From: Dryomyza anilis
Taxonomy: Eukaryota; Arthropoda; Insecta; Diptera; Dryomyzidae
DNA: 64,000 bases
Assembly: GCA_951804985.1 (NCBI GenBank)
Contig: OX638130.1
Coordinates: forward strand, 32,682,554 to 32,746,553
Direction of reading: 5' to 3'
This document shows positions 37,102-47,480 of this stretch, in pieces. Below the pieces are notes generated by a model. That model did not search any database. It was not told the origin of the DNA and saw only the letters and a list, made by a program, of their open reading frames with translations. Position 1 is the first letter of the stretch. Every line of letters starts with the position of its first letter. The position numbers and the translations under genes are program-made.

Positions 37102-37568
37102 TTTTTTTATGTGTAGATTTTTCTTGTGGTTGTGGGTAACAATCTTTAGTCGTATATGTACTATACAACTAAATAGTTTTCAGATTTATAATTCTTATAT
37201 TTTATTTTTGGTATTAAAAAATTATATTAATATTCATTCATATAATTTTCCGAATTAATAAAAATAAATATGTTATTTAATTAATTAGCACAACAAAGTA
37301 AAATAACTACATATTATTGTAAAATTAAAGACATATGTAGTAATTTCTCGACATATTTCTAGACGTATAAATAAAGACAAAATGTCGGTTTTTTTAATAC
37401 ATATGTACTGAAATTTTATATAGAAAACCTGTTAAATTATGTAGTAATTTTCCATACAAAAACAACTACATCAGTTTAGTAAAAATAAATAAATATGCTT
37501 TTGGAAGTAAATCAAATACATATGTATTTATTTTAAAGACATTTTTAGTTATATAGTTAGATCATACA
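35694..37568. repeat. MITE cluster, full-length copy (unit 3)
   Basis: Begins 'gactacaccgaaaaattact' and ends near 'agttatatagttagatca'. BEL/Pao integrase sequence lies on both sides, so this marks the true extent of the insertion. Units 1 and 2 are truncated relative to it. A (ttta)n run is at about 37070-37105. Confidence 0.6.
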
Positions 37569-37660
37569 GAACATTTTCCGGCTGAGTTAAAAAAACTAAT
37601 ATCGAATAAAAACGTTATTGCTAATTCAAAAATAAAAACTCTGTCACCTATAACACAGTG
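37566..37660 (+). mobile_element. BEL/Pao copy B: integrase N-terminal fragment
   Basis: The frame reads HFPAELKKLISNKNVIANS and KIKTLSPI, matching the segment that leads into the zinc-binding domain of BEL/Pao integrase. It resumes directly after the MITE cluster of unit 3 and is repeated at about 39298-39392 by the 1.73-kb duplication. Confidence 0.65.
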
Positions 37661-38408
37661 CAGCATAAAAAATCTTGCGATTTGATAACGCTTTCCCATA
37701 ACCCTTGTTTTTTCGAATTTTAACCCTAGTAATTACAAATGTTGACATACCGCGTTATTTCTTAAAAAAAATATTATACTCTATTCAGCAAATATATTCC
37801 CCTTGAAAAATAAGGTGGGATCCTCAAATAACATAATTGCCTCAGATCCACCCATTAAACAGAATACTAAAAAAACAATAAATATATTATTTTGATTATA
37901 ACGTAGCATGCACATTGTGCATTGCACATTTCACAAAAATTTCAGAAAGCTGAAATAAAAGTTATATATTCTTATGGATTTCGACATTCTTAAAACATTG
38001 GCATATTCATTTTTTTTTTCGTAAACGTTCTGGTTCAAGGATATTGTCAGCCAAATATACAAAATTACGGTGTTAGTAAATTTTTTTTATTTCAAAAGAT
38101 ATAGATTTGGTGTTTTTAGAAATATTGTTTTACACGAATAGGCAGTATTATTTTACTTTGACACCATCTTCCTAACTCTATCCTTTAACATTCATTTTTT
38201 TCGAATTTTACCCCTACTAATTACAAATTTGCACATACTCTGGAGAAAAATGTTCCCCATAAAAAATGAGATGAGGTCCTCAAACAACAAAATCGTCTCA
38301 GATTCAACCATTAAAGAGAATGATAAAAAAACCATAAATTTTGTATTTTGTTCATTACGTTGTGTATACAATTTTTGGCCCAAAAATAAATGTTATATAT
38401 CGTTATGA
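37660..38408. repeat. Dispersed repeat R4 (two diverged sub-units)
   Basis: Two related stretches follow each other. One around 37710-37990 has 'gaattttaaccctagtaatt', 'ggtgggatcctcaaataac' and 'cctcagatccacccattaaa'. The other around 38190-38400 has 'gaattttacccctactaatt', 'gatgaggtcctcaaacaac' and 'ctcagattcaaccattaaa'. A reverse-oriented copy lies at 42955-43230 and a fragment at 51290-51420. The minus-strand frames at 38192 and 39920 are parts of it with no recognisable domain. Repeated at 39392-40136. Confidence 0.6.
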
Positions 38409-38416
38409 ATTTCAAC

Positions 38417-38594
38417 CAATGATTGAGACCGTAACCGAAACCGATATCCGTTTAAAACCGAAACCGTAACCGTTATACGAAAATCAGAAATAACCCGATA
38501 TCCAAAACCGAAATAAACAGTTTCGGTTTTATACCGGTTTAAAACGGTTTTTAAAAAAGCATAAAAAGAAGCAGGAAAACATATTTTATTTTAT
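38417..38594. mobile_element. hAT-type element H5, left end only
   Basis: The first 178 bp of the element at 40145, cut at the junction of the 1.73-kb duplication. The left target-site copy 'atttcaac' is at 38409-38416. Confidence 0.8.
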
Positions 38595-40144
38595 GTTCAG
38601 GCAGTAATAGTTGATATGAAATCTTTATGGTTTTACCATGGTATGGTTTTACCATCGCATGGTTTTACCATAGCATATTATTCTTATGTGTTTTAACCGA
38701 AAATAAACACTTAAGTGCTTGCCATTCTTTTGAGTCATCAGAACTGATACTTATTGGTGCTTCCATCTTATGATCAGGAAAATATTTGTTTTATTCATAA
38801 TTTTATTTATTTATTTATTTATTTATTTATTTTTTTATGTGTAGATTTTTCTTGTGGTTGTGGGTAACAATCTTTAGTCGTATATGTACTATACAACTAA
38901 ATAGTTTTCAGATTTATAATTCTTATATTTTATTTTTGGTATTAAAAAATTATATTAATATTCATTCATATAATTTTCCGAATTAATAAAAATAAATATG
39001 TTATTTAATTAATTAGCACAACAAAGTAAAATAACTACATATTATTGTAAAATTAAAGACATATGTAGTAATTTCTCGACATATTTCTAGACGTATAAAT
39101 AAAGACAAAATGTCGGTTTTTTTAATACATATGTACTGAAATTTTATATAGAAAACCTGTTAAATTATGTAGTAATTTTCCATACAAAAACAACTACATC
39201 AGTTTAGTAAAAATAAATAAATATGCTTTTGGAAGTAAATCAAATACATATGTATTTATTTTAAAGACATTTTTAGTTATATAGTTAGATCATACAGAAC
39301 ATTTTCCGGCTGAGTTAAAAAAACTAATATCGAATAAAAACGTTATTGCTAATTCAAAAATAAAAACTCTGTCACCTATAACACAGTGCAGCATAAAAAA
39401 TCTTGCGATTTGATAACGCTTTCCCATAACCCTTGTTTTTTCGAATTTTAACCCTAGTAATTACAAATGTTGACATACCGCGTTATTTCTTAAAAAAAAT
39501 ATTATACTCTATTCAGCAAATATATTCCCCTTGAAAAATAAGGTGGGATCCTCAAATAACATAATTGCCTCAGATCCACCCATTAAACAGAATACTAAAA
39601 AAACAATAAATATATTATTTTGATTATAACGTAGCATGCACATTGTGCATTGCACATTTCACAAAAATTTCAGAAAGCTGAAATAAAAGTTATATATTCT
39701 TATGGATTTCGACATTCTTAAAACATTGGCATATTCATTTTTTTTTTCGTAAACGTTCTGGTTCAAGGATATTGTCAGCCAAATATACAAAATTACGGTG
39801 TTAGTAAATTTTTTTTATTTCAAAAGATATAGATTTGGTGTTTTTAGAAATATTGTTTTACACGAATAGGCAGTATTATTTTACTTTGACACCATCTTCC
39901 TAACTCTATCCTTTAACATTCATTTTTTTCGAATTTTACCCCTACTAATTACAAATTTGCACATACTCTGGAGAAAAATGTTCCCCATAAAAAATGAGAT
40001 GAGGTCCTCAAACAACAAAATCGTCTCAGATTCAACCATTAAAGAGAATGATAAAAAAACCATAAATTTTGTATTTTGTTCATTACGTTGTGTATACAAT
40101 TTTCGGCCCAAAAATAAATGTTATATATCGTTATGAATTTCAAC

Positions 40145-41329
40145 CAATGATTGAGACCGTAACCGAAACCGATATCCGTTTAAAACCGAAACCGTAACCG
40201 TTATACGAAAATCAGAAATAACCCGATATCCAAAACCGAAATAAACAGTTTCGGTTTTATACCGGTTTAAAACGGTTTTTAAAAAAGCATAAAAAGAAGC
40301 AGGAAAACATATTTTATTTTATATAGAAGATCTTAAGTACAAGGCATGTTTAAATGTCATTTAATAAAATTTTGAGTTCCCAAAATAAATTTTTTTTGTT
40401 GTACAAAAATTCCCATGTTGTTTTTAGAGAAACATTGTTTTCAAATAACAGTCTTTAGTCTAAAATTTGTTTTTTCATTAATTTGTATAGCGGTAAATCG
40501 AATTAACAATAAAACACCAGCAACTTCAAGTATAATTTTTTGTTAAAAAAAATGATTAAATTTTGAATGATATTGTTTTTTATTTATTGTATTAGTAAAA
40601 TAAAGTGGGACAAGTTTTGAAAAGTTCATTTGAATAATTTTAAAATTCTTTTAAAGAATCTATTCAATAGAATACCATTTATAAGTCTGAGTTTGATTGA
40701 TTTATGAATGATTTTTTCAAAACACCTAAATTTCGGACATATATATTAAGGATACTTTAATAAGGTAACAAAAAAAAAAATGGTGATACAAGAAAAAATT
40801 AGTAACTAATACGGAAAATAAAGTGCAAGTTCGAACATTTCAAATATAAAGGCAGATATTTATTTGCAGATATTGCAGTTCACTGAATTGTTGAAATTAA
40901 TTTCTTTGGTTTTATGGATGGAAATTGTACATAATTTTTCTTCTTTTCATGAAGTTTAAGAACATTTACCGATGTATTCCTCTTGCTTTTATTTAAGGTT
41001 CGCTTCTCAGTTCTCCTCTGCAATTCAGATGATATCTCAGGTGAAGTCAAAATGTTACTTTTCATTGACTTGTGGTCACGATTGAATTTTTTTCTTGGCG
41101 AAATCAATTAAATAATTCATATAACACAAAATTTTCACTAAAATAACGACAAACATTGTTAAATTAACCAATATAACAATTTGAACATAACTTAGCACAA
41201 TATAAACAATGTTAAATTATTTGAAAATTATGGAAAAGAAGAAATTTTATACAAAAACCGAAATCAAAACCGAAACCGGAATACCGAAACCGTAATCGAA
41301 ACCGATATTCGTTTAGGTTTCCATCCTTG
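40145..41329. mobile_element. hAT-type non-autonomous element H6 with 8-bp target duplication
   Basis: Starts 'caatgattgagaccgtaacc' and ends 'ggtttccatccttg', with the perfect direct repeat 'atttcaac' at 40137-40144 and 41330-41337. Subterminal 'aaccgaaaccg' motifs lie at both ends. The minus frame at 40880-41107 is internal noncoding sequence and not a transposase. Confidence 0.85.
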
Positions 41330-41394
41330 ATTTCAACATTATAAAAATAAAAATATGGCGTTTGCAGTTTTTTTCGTAGACGTGCTGTTTCAAG

Positions 41395-41960
41395 GTATTC
41401 ACCCGGATTCCAAGAAATAAATACACAAAAATGTATTTGTTTTATCCCAAAATGTACTACTTTTTATATATATATAATCTCGAAAACCATGATAGATATT
41501 TTTAAAATCAATATCAATACTAAATGTGTAATCTTTTATGTAAATTTTCGATACAAAAAATATAAGTGTGACTTTTCACCTAACGCGGTACCATGCAAAA
41601 TCATGCCTAAAGACAGGAATTTTCTGTTTTGTCAAATATCCTTAAAACAGGATGTCAAGTAAGAAAAGTTAATACTCCCAAAAATGCATTTTTTTAACCC
41701 AAAATGTCCTTCTTTATTACATATATCACGAAAACCATGATAGATATTTTTAAAATCATTATCAATACTAAATGTGTAATCATTTATATAAACTTTCGAT
41801 ACAAGAAATATGAGTGTGACTTTTCACCTAACGCGGTACCATGCAAAATTATGCTGCATGGTACCGCATGTCAAATATCCTCGTTTTTGTCAAATATCCT
41901 TAAAACAGGATGTCTAGGAAGAAAAGTAAATGCTCCATTGTTTGTAGAATGTCGAAATGC
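41395..41960 (+). repeat. Direct repeat of about 260 bp, two diverged copies
   Basis: Copies at about 41430-41650 and 41690-41915 share 'ccatgatagatatttttaaa', 'actaaatgtgtaatc', 'tgacttttcacctaacgcgg' and 'atccttaaaacaggatgtc'. The frame at 41704-41991 lies within the second copy and has no known domain. Sequence near 41384 ('gtttcaaggtattca') recalls R4 near 38033. Confidence 0.65.
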
Positions 41961-41967
41961 ACAAGAA

Positions 41968-42944
41968 TACACACAGAAAAAAAGTGTGTAAATATAACTA
42001 AAATGTTAATCAATCCAATTAATTTTTAATTGAAACTCAGCCGATGTAACTTTTAGTAGCATTGAATTCCATATTCGTAATAATGAGAATATCTTAATTG
42101 GAGAAACTTTAATTAATTTTTTTGTCATATTGATATTAAAGTTGTTATATATATTATATTTTTTATTGAGAATTTTTAAATCATTAATTAATTAATTAGT
42201 AACATCAATTAAAAATTCCATTCGATAGAAATTGGATCAATTAAATATTTTTTTAAACTAAATAAAATATTTGTCCAATAGAAACATATGAAATAACTTA
42301 AAATAAATAATATATAAGTATTTATACTTTTTCAAATGCCAGTTTTCACAACTACAACAGGTGGGCCAATTAATTAAGTCAACCATAAAATTTGATATTC
42401 GCTTTTTAATGATTCAATATGCAGTTTTCACAACTTCTACAGGTGGGCCAATTAATTAAGTCAAACATAAAAAAGTTGATATTCGCTTTTAATGATTCAA
42501 TATGCAACAAAATCATAAGCTGTTTGTTCAAATTCTTGACAGCAAAAATAAATTGAGCCATTTAATGCTTTAATAACATAACATACACTAAATAATGCAA
42601 TATCCTGTTTTAAAATAGCAACGTAGAAGAAAATAATGTTAGAAGAAACTGAACAACGCCGCTAACGCACGAGACGCACAAACAAAAAACAAAATGATAT
42701 CCAGAAGAAAAAAACAGTGTTGCAAAATGAATAAATCAAAAGTACAAATAAAAGAAGTTAATACTATTAAAGATTTAGTTGTAGTGAAATTATATTAAAT
42801 TTATTCCTATTAACATTTTAATTAAAAAATATGTAAATAAAATTAATTAATTAGTAAATACATTCATATTTTTAATTGGAATACGATTTTGTTAGCTATT
42901 AATATTAATTGTTATATATACGTACAATATTTTTTTCTGTGTAC
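41968..42944. repeat. Element with ACACAGAAAAAAA terminal inverted repeats
   Basis: Left 'cacacagaaaaaaag' near 41969 and right 'tttttttctgtgtac' near 42930 form terminal inverted repeats of the same type as the other ACACAGAAAAAA elements, but the interior differs. It contains a two-copy direct repeat at 42345-42505. No coding sequence. Confidence 0.55.
42345..42505 (+). repeat. Two-copy direct repeat, about 80 bp
   Basis: 'cagttttcacaact' followed by 'acaggtgggccaattaatta' occurs near 42341 and 42422; each copy ends 'aatgattcaatatgca'. Confidence 0.8.
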
Positions 42945-42954
42945 ATAATTTTTA

Positions 42955-43230
42955 TTTCAGCTTTCGAAAAACTTTGTGCAATGTGCCTGTAAGGTTATAA
43001 ACAAAGTACAAAATATATTGTTTTTTTTATATTTTTTTATTATTCTGTTTAATGGGTGGATCTGAGGCAATTTCTTTATTTGAGGACCCCACCTAATTTT
43101 TTGTGGGGAATATATTTGCCAAATAGAGTTTAATAGTTATCTAAAGCGTTCACGGGTTATAGAAAAGCGTTCATGATAAACAACATTTCTAAAGGCACCA
43201 AACCTGTATCTTTTGAAATGAAAATATTTT
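42955..43230. repeat. R4 repeat in reverse orientation
   Basis: Reverse-complement relative of 37700-38110, sharing 'tttaatgggtggatctgagg' and 'ggggaatatatttg'. Together with the forward copies it brackets 37660-43230 with inverted repeats. Confidence 0.6.
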
Positions 43231-43234
43231 GAGT

Positions 43235-43575
43235 ACTGTCGTTAAACACCCTAATTGTTCATATTTGACCCCAAATTTGAGAAACCCAGAGCTGATAGAG
43301 CAAAACGGACTTCAGATTCGAGATCAACGATCCCATGTTACCCTAAAATCGTTATCAAATCGGAAGATGGAAGAAAAAGTTGGACATTTGTTGGACTGTG
43401 TAATTGACAAAGAAGAAATAATTTCAGTTGGAGGCAGGATTGAAAAATCGAGGCTATATTTTGAAGCGAGGCATCCAATATTAATGCCTTACGACGATGA
43501 ATGGGTTCATAAAAAGCATTTTTATATAGATCCACAGGGATTGCTAGCCATTATAAGACAACGTTTTCGGCCTTT
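43235..43575 (+). mobile_element. BEL/Pao integrase fragment (zinc-binding region)
   Basis: Within the open frame at 43229-43732 the segment IISVGGRIEKSRLYFEARHP with LLAIIRQRFRPLRGK matches the HHCC-like N-terminal part of BEL/Pao integrase; the usual order is VGGRL...HP..LP...H...GPQ.LLA..R..YWP. The catalytic core that should follow is missing, and env-like sequence is reached within about 40 bp. It may be the continuation of copy B, interrupted since 37660 by the R4/H6 block. Confidence 0.7.
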
Positions 43576-43604
43576 GCGCGGAAAACATCACGAAGGAAGA
43601 TTCG

Positions 43605-44260
43605 TTAGCATACACGATTACAATTTGATGACATTGATTTTCCAAAATGTAAGGAAATGGAAGCTGCTATGTGGTTATGTCCTCAAACACATCCTATCTA
43701 CAACATTGGTGAACGAAAGGTGTGTAAAGTAGAATTACTACTATAAAGGAAACAATTAGCTGGAAATTGCAACGTGGAGGTTCAGTATCCAACTCCAAAA
43801 TGAATACAATTGCATGCTGCTAATAACTGTATGTTTTCCATATTTGAAGAAGAAATAATTCAAATATTTTGTAACGAAATAAAAACGTCACATCATATTA
43901 ATGGTCAAGGTATGTTACATCTGGATTCAGACCATATGGAATCACTGGAAGTATCGTTAGTTGCATTTAGCAAAGTTTATGAAGAGTTTATTACTTCAGT
44001 CCTATGGTTAACATCAGTCTTAAGTTACCAAGATTACATCCTATCCTCTTGAAAAAAAATCAGCGCTACGATAGCTATCAATGATATTCCAAATTGCAAA
44101 AACTTATATTTGGTCTTCCTATCGACGTCGACATTCATCACGAGACTCATTACGGCATAAGTATCATAGCAAGGATCGTGCCTATTGTCATCGCCATTGC
44201 TGTTAGCAGTGCTTAAACAGTTTTGTCAATTATCATGCCACCAATTGAAGTCTACCTGCG
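43605..44260 (+). mobile_element. Retroviral env-like remnant of a BEL/Pao-type element
   Basis: Frames downstream of the integrase piece contain a Cys-spaced sequence resembling insect retrotransposon envelope proteins (Roo/errantivirus type). One frame (about 43615-43735) has three Cys residues. A second (43810-44052, 80 residues) has a Cys in NNCMF, a Cys in IFCNE and a GQGMLHL segment. A third, at about 44105-44215, has a hydrophobic stretch (IIARIVPIVIAIAVSSA) that could be the membrane anchor. Stops and frameshifts separate them. I infer env from position after integrase, Cys pattern and the hydrophobic end; a profile search is needed. It is not functional. Confidence 0.45.
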
Positions 44261-44519
44261 TGTGTGACTATTTGTAATATGGGATATAAAAATATACTAA
44301 ATAAAGATATGATATGTTGAATGCCAACGCATTGTGTTGGCTGTATTTATTTAGGTATATTTACATTCACGCCTAGCCTGAAACACTTTCAACCCAAAAG
44401 TCGTGGGAGAACTTAAATGTTTTAAGAATATGTTTCGGACATCTCTCCCGAGTATTTTAAGACTAAAATAAAAAAAATCGTAGGCAGGTTTTTTAAAATA
44501 TCGCGGTTTCAATTATTGC
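44261..44519. other. No gene seen
   Basis: Possibly the decayed 3' LTR of the BEL/Pao copy: it contains 'ctaaataaagatatg', a possible polyadenylation signal. No matching 5' LTR was identified. Confidence 0.3.
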
Positions 44520-44935
44520 GACTTAACCAATCACCATGAACGCATTCGTAATATTTATGAAAAAATGCAGTGAAAATGAATCATGCCCGTCATGACGCGT
44601 CATGTTATTAACGTTATTTATAGAATAGTCATAATGGTTGCAGTTGCACACATACGGTCTTTGCTATACCATTTTTTTATTTTACCGTCTCGTCTTTACC
44701 AGACTGAATTGCACATGACGTGGAGTCTGCGCTGCTTTGCCTCCAAAATGAATATGAATACCTCAATGAACGTAATTCATAACGCGTTTATTATGTTAGT
44801 TTTGCACAAAATGTGCGATTAATATATACGAAGAATAGTTCATAAATAGAATGATTTTTTTCATATATATTATGAACCGCGTCTCAATTAACGGCGTTCA
44901 TTCCATTTATGAACTAATTTTTTTCTGTGTACAGT
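44520..44935. repeat. MITE fragment, ACACAGAAAAAA family
   Basis: Shares 'tcatgacgcgtcatg', 'tatttatagaatagtca', 'tatacgaagaatagttcata' and 'ggcgttcattccatttatga' with the copies at 1912, 56995 and 57985, and ends in 'tttttttctgtgtaca'. It ends about 150 bp before a sol exon. The open frame at 44583-44822 is part of it. Confidence 0.65.
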
Positions 44936-45089
44936 AATACAAAAATGTTATCACCGACTCGATATAATAAAATTAGAATAATTTCAACATTCAAGATTTT
45001 TGCGTTTGGGAAACCTCAAACTGTAACCGTTAACTTAAAATTAATAGTTTTAAATAAAGAATTTCATTTATTTTATTCATTGATTTTAG

Positions 45090-45341
45090 GACTCATAACA
45101 TCGTACAGATTCCACTGGACTTGTAAGAAATGTACGTTGGTAAATCCAACTTCAGCATCCGTGTGTGGCGTGTGCGGCGGATCTAAATTAAAAAGTGTAT
45201 CGTCAATGGATGACATGACTTTACGAAAAGGAGAGTTCTGGTCTTGTAAACAGTGTACTTTGCGCAATTTATTAAGTGTAGTCGTGTGTAGTGCTTGCAA
45301 GGCATCAAGGTCTTCACCTATATTAGCTGGAGTAAAAGAAG
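45090..45341 (+). CDS. sol: sol (calpain-D) exon with two RanBP2-type zinc fingers
   Basis: Internal coding exon of the small optic lobes orthologue. It encodes two zinc fingers of the RanBP2 type: W-T-C-x2-C-T-L-V-N-x6-C-x2-C at about 45115-45175 and W-S-C-x2-C-T-L-x2-L-x6-C-x2-C at about 45238-45297. The linker between them includes DDMTLRKGEFW. In this protein family such fingers are thought to bind ubiquitin or other partners. The acceptor is 'ttgattttag' and the donor 'gaag|gtaaat'. Both flanking introns are phase 1, and the 252-bp exon is a multiple of three. Its end joins in frame to the exon at 49408. Drosophila sol has more fingers upstream; I did not find them in 1-45089. Confidence 0.88.
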
Positions 45342-46089
45342 GTAAATTTAATTAATTATTTTATGATAAAAAAAAACACTTACGAAGAGAAATCCCATCT
45401 TAAGATCTCCTATGTCAACTTAGGAAGAGAAATTTCATTTCATGACCTCCTTTGTTTATAATACCACTTTGTAGCTTGTAGACACGGTGGTAGTTTAAAT
45501 CTGTTTGAAAATGGATTGTACAAGGTTGTGTCGGCGGATAATTAATTTTATAAATTTCTTGAAATTATCTCATAATGTGCGGCTTTTATTTGTGTTTATT
45601 TCTTCTTAAGTGTTCAAAATTATTTGAAATATTCGTTAACAGGTTTTGACCGTCGTATTAAAAATGTGTTTATTACAACATTGTTATGTTTCAAGACGGG
45701 AAAATTATACATCTATAAAATATTATTGTAACCACCATCAAAATCTAACTCTATTTCCGTTGATATTTTCTCAATTACCTTCAATTCATAATTTCTTTTG
45801 ATTTTTAATTCGTTGAAATTATAGTAAACAACTCGTCAATTAATATGTACTAAAAACTGAACAATCATAACCAAGGCAAGTTTTTTTGGCTTTTGCCAAA
45901 AAATGCCATTTTTGCTATTTTTTCAATTATTTTGTAAATTTGTCTCTTTTGATATACTTTGCCAAAAACTTCATTTTTTACACTCTGGCAAACCTTTTTT
46001 AAATATTGTGTTCAATTTTATATATATATATCTGCGTCCTTTTCTTGTGTACTTATTTGTGTATGTATGTTTTGTATGCTAAGTTTTTT

Positions 46090-46245
46090 AATTTGGATAT
46101 GTTTTTCTCGTTAAAATTTGTTCCAATCATGTATTTTGAAGAAATCTGTCACGTTTTAAACCATCTTAGTGACGATGAGGTAGAGTCTGTTCGCTGTGCA
46201 AAATTAATATTACAAAAACCTGCAATTAAATCTGACTTAATTTAA
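46090..46245 (+). other. Unrecognised coding-like stretch
   Basis: The C-terminal half of an open frame (46006-46245) has coding-like composition after a hydrophobic, low-complexity start: it reads EEICHVLNHLSDDEVESVR and then KLILQKPAIKSDL before a stop. I do not recognise it. No clear splice sites link it to sol, and a direct splice between the flanking exons keeps frame without it. It may be a transposon or gene fragment. Confidence 0.3.
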
Positions 46246-46251
46246 CCATTA

Positions 46252-46310
46252 GGGTATCACTTATTTTTTAACACCCATGTCTCAGTCCCTAGGATTGTTT
46301 ATTAGGACCT
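46252..46310. repeat. Single end of the TAGGGTGTCACTT foldback family
   Basis: 'tagggtatcacttatttttt', 'aacacccatgtctcag' and 'ctaggattgtttattag' match the terminal repeats of the element at 63048-63930. Only one end is present. Confidence 0.7.
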
Positions 46311-46800
46311 GAGTTCGTAAAATATCCCTCAAAGATATTTATCAATTTATATCCCTCACAAAATAAGGGATATAAATTGATGAAAACAAAATTTAGATCA
46401 TTGAGCGATATTTTTATTTTCATCATTGATGAAAAAAAAAATATATCGCTCAATGAGATAAGATGAAAAAAATAATGAGAAAAAAGATGAGAAAAGATGA
46501 AAAAAATGATGAGAAAAATGATGAGACAAATGATGATGAAAAATATGAGGACAAATGATATAATGGACACATCCGATTGCTGCTGAATGATATGTAAGCA
46601 ATGGTTTCGACATGTCCATTGAAAGATGAGGTGGTCCTGGACATGTCCATGATGACCTCGCACAATTTTTTTTTTATTATTTTTTGAAATTTTATAAAAA
46701 TGATTTTGGGCATATCCACGAAGGATGAGGTGCTCCTGGACATGTCCATGATGACCTCGGACAAACAAGTTATTACCGAACGTGTGAGGAGCGGCTTTAA
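46311..46800. repeat. Dispersed 'gatgagaaaa' repeat, second copy
   Basis: Related to 3431-4190. It has the 'ggacacatccgattgctgct' block and one and a half copies of the roughly 101-bp unit with 'gaggtg(c/g)tcctggacatgtc'. The minus-strand open frames of 73 to 186 residues are low-complexity by-products. Confidence 0.65.
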
Positions 46801-47480
46801 AAAAATTGTTGGTTTGATTTTTTTTTAATGCAAAGTATTGTAATAGCAATGATTTTAAGGTATGTCACTTGAATGTGCCCCTAGTATCAAAAATACAGTA
46901 TCACTTTAAAATTCAAATGTTCAAAAAATCACAATTTCTTCAAAATAATGTTTCGTTATATACTTAATTATATGATATTAAACTGAAATATATTGAAATA
47001 TTATGTCATAAAAAAATAATTTCACTTCACTTAATCTATAAATATCTTATAAATAAATAAACAAGCGTTACCGACAAAAACGTACTTTTTTGAAACAAAT
47101 TATATAACTTCAAAACAAATCGGTAAATTTAGGTGCATTACAAAATGTATTCTATGGATTCTCAAAAAAAAGTGTAGAAATATTTAAACTTCGAAAGTTG
47201 TTTGTAAATTTTTGACATGTGATTTGTCAAAATCAAATTTTTGATTAATAGTAATATAAAATAAGTTAGTGCGAATGAAGGATAACTCTTAAAAATGCTA
47301 ATTTTTACCATGTAAAAAATTACATTGTATATAATAATGTTTCAACATATGTTCCATGGGATAATTAATCAATTACCATCCCTTCTCAACGACGAAACAA
47401 TAATGAAGCTAATGATAATTTCGGAATTTTTACTTTCTTGGCACGCTGGGGACAAAATACTTTTTGTAGTAGAGGTTTCA
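46801..47480. other. No gene seen (sol intron)
   Basis: AT-rich sequence. The overlapping open frames at 47325-47596 on both strands have no recognisable domain. Confidence 0.4.

Larger units (their letters stand above)
15868..37427 (+). repeat. Tandem array: three head-to-tail units of about 7.2 kb
   Basis: Unit 1 is 15868-23020, unit 2 is 23021-30181 and unit 3 is 30182-37427. Each starts 'caaatatgggttcaagaaaa' inside BEL/Pao reverse transcriptase. Units 1 and 2 end 'atatagaaaagc' directly before the next start; unit 3 continues as 'atatagaaaacctgttaaa'. Only unit 1 is preceded by genuine reverse-transcriptase sequence ('atgtttaga'). Each unit holds, in order: reverse-transcriptase end, small MITE, hAT transposase remnant (minus), solo LTR, BEL/Pao RNase H split by an H element, and a MITE cluster with a (ttta)n run. 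Substitutions and small indels separate the copies, so they are not simple assembly duplicates. Confidence 0.95.
36863..40326 (+). repeat. Tandem duplication of 1.73 kb, nearly identical copies
   Basis: Copy 1 (36863-38594) and copy 2 (38595-40326) both begin 'tgttcaggcagtaatag'. The only differences I noticed are one tttattta-type unit in the microsatellite and a single substitution ('tttttggccc' versus 'ttttcggccc', near 38374 and 40102). Copy 1 starts inside the unit 3 MITE cluster. Both copies end inside an H element at 'atattttattttat'. Such similarity suggests a very recent event or an assembly duplication. Confidence 0.9.

Noticed and set aside
46289..46849. 186-residue minus-strand open frame
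   Set aside because: Covers a low-complexity dispersed repeat; the sequence matches the tandem repeat at 3801-4190 and has no domain.
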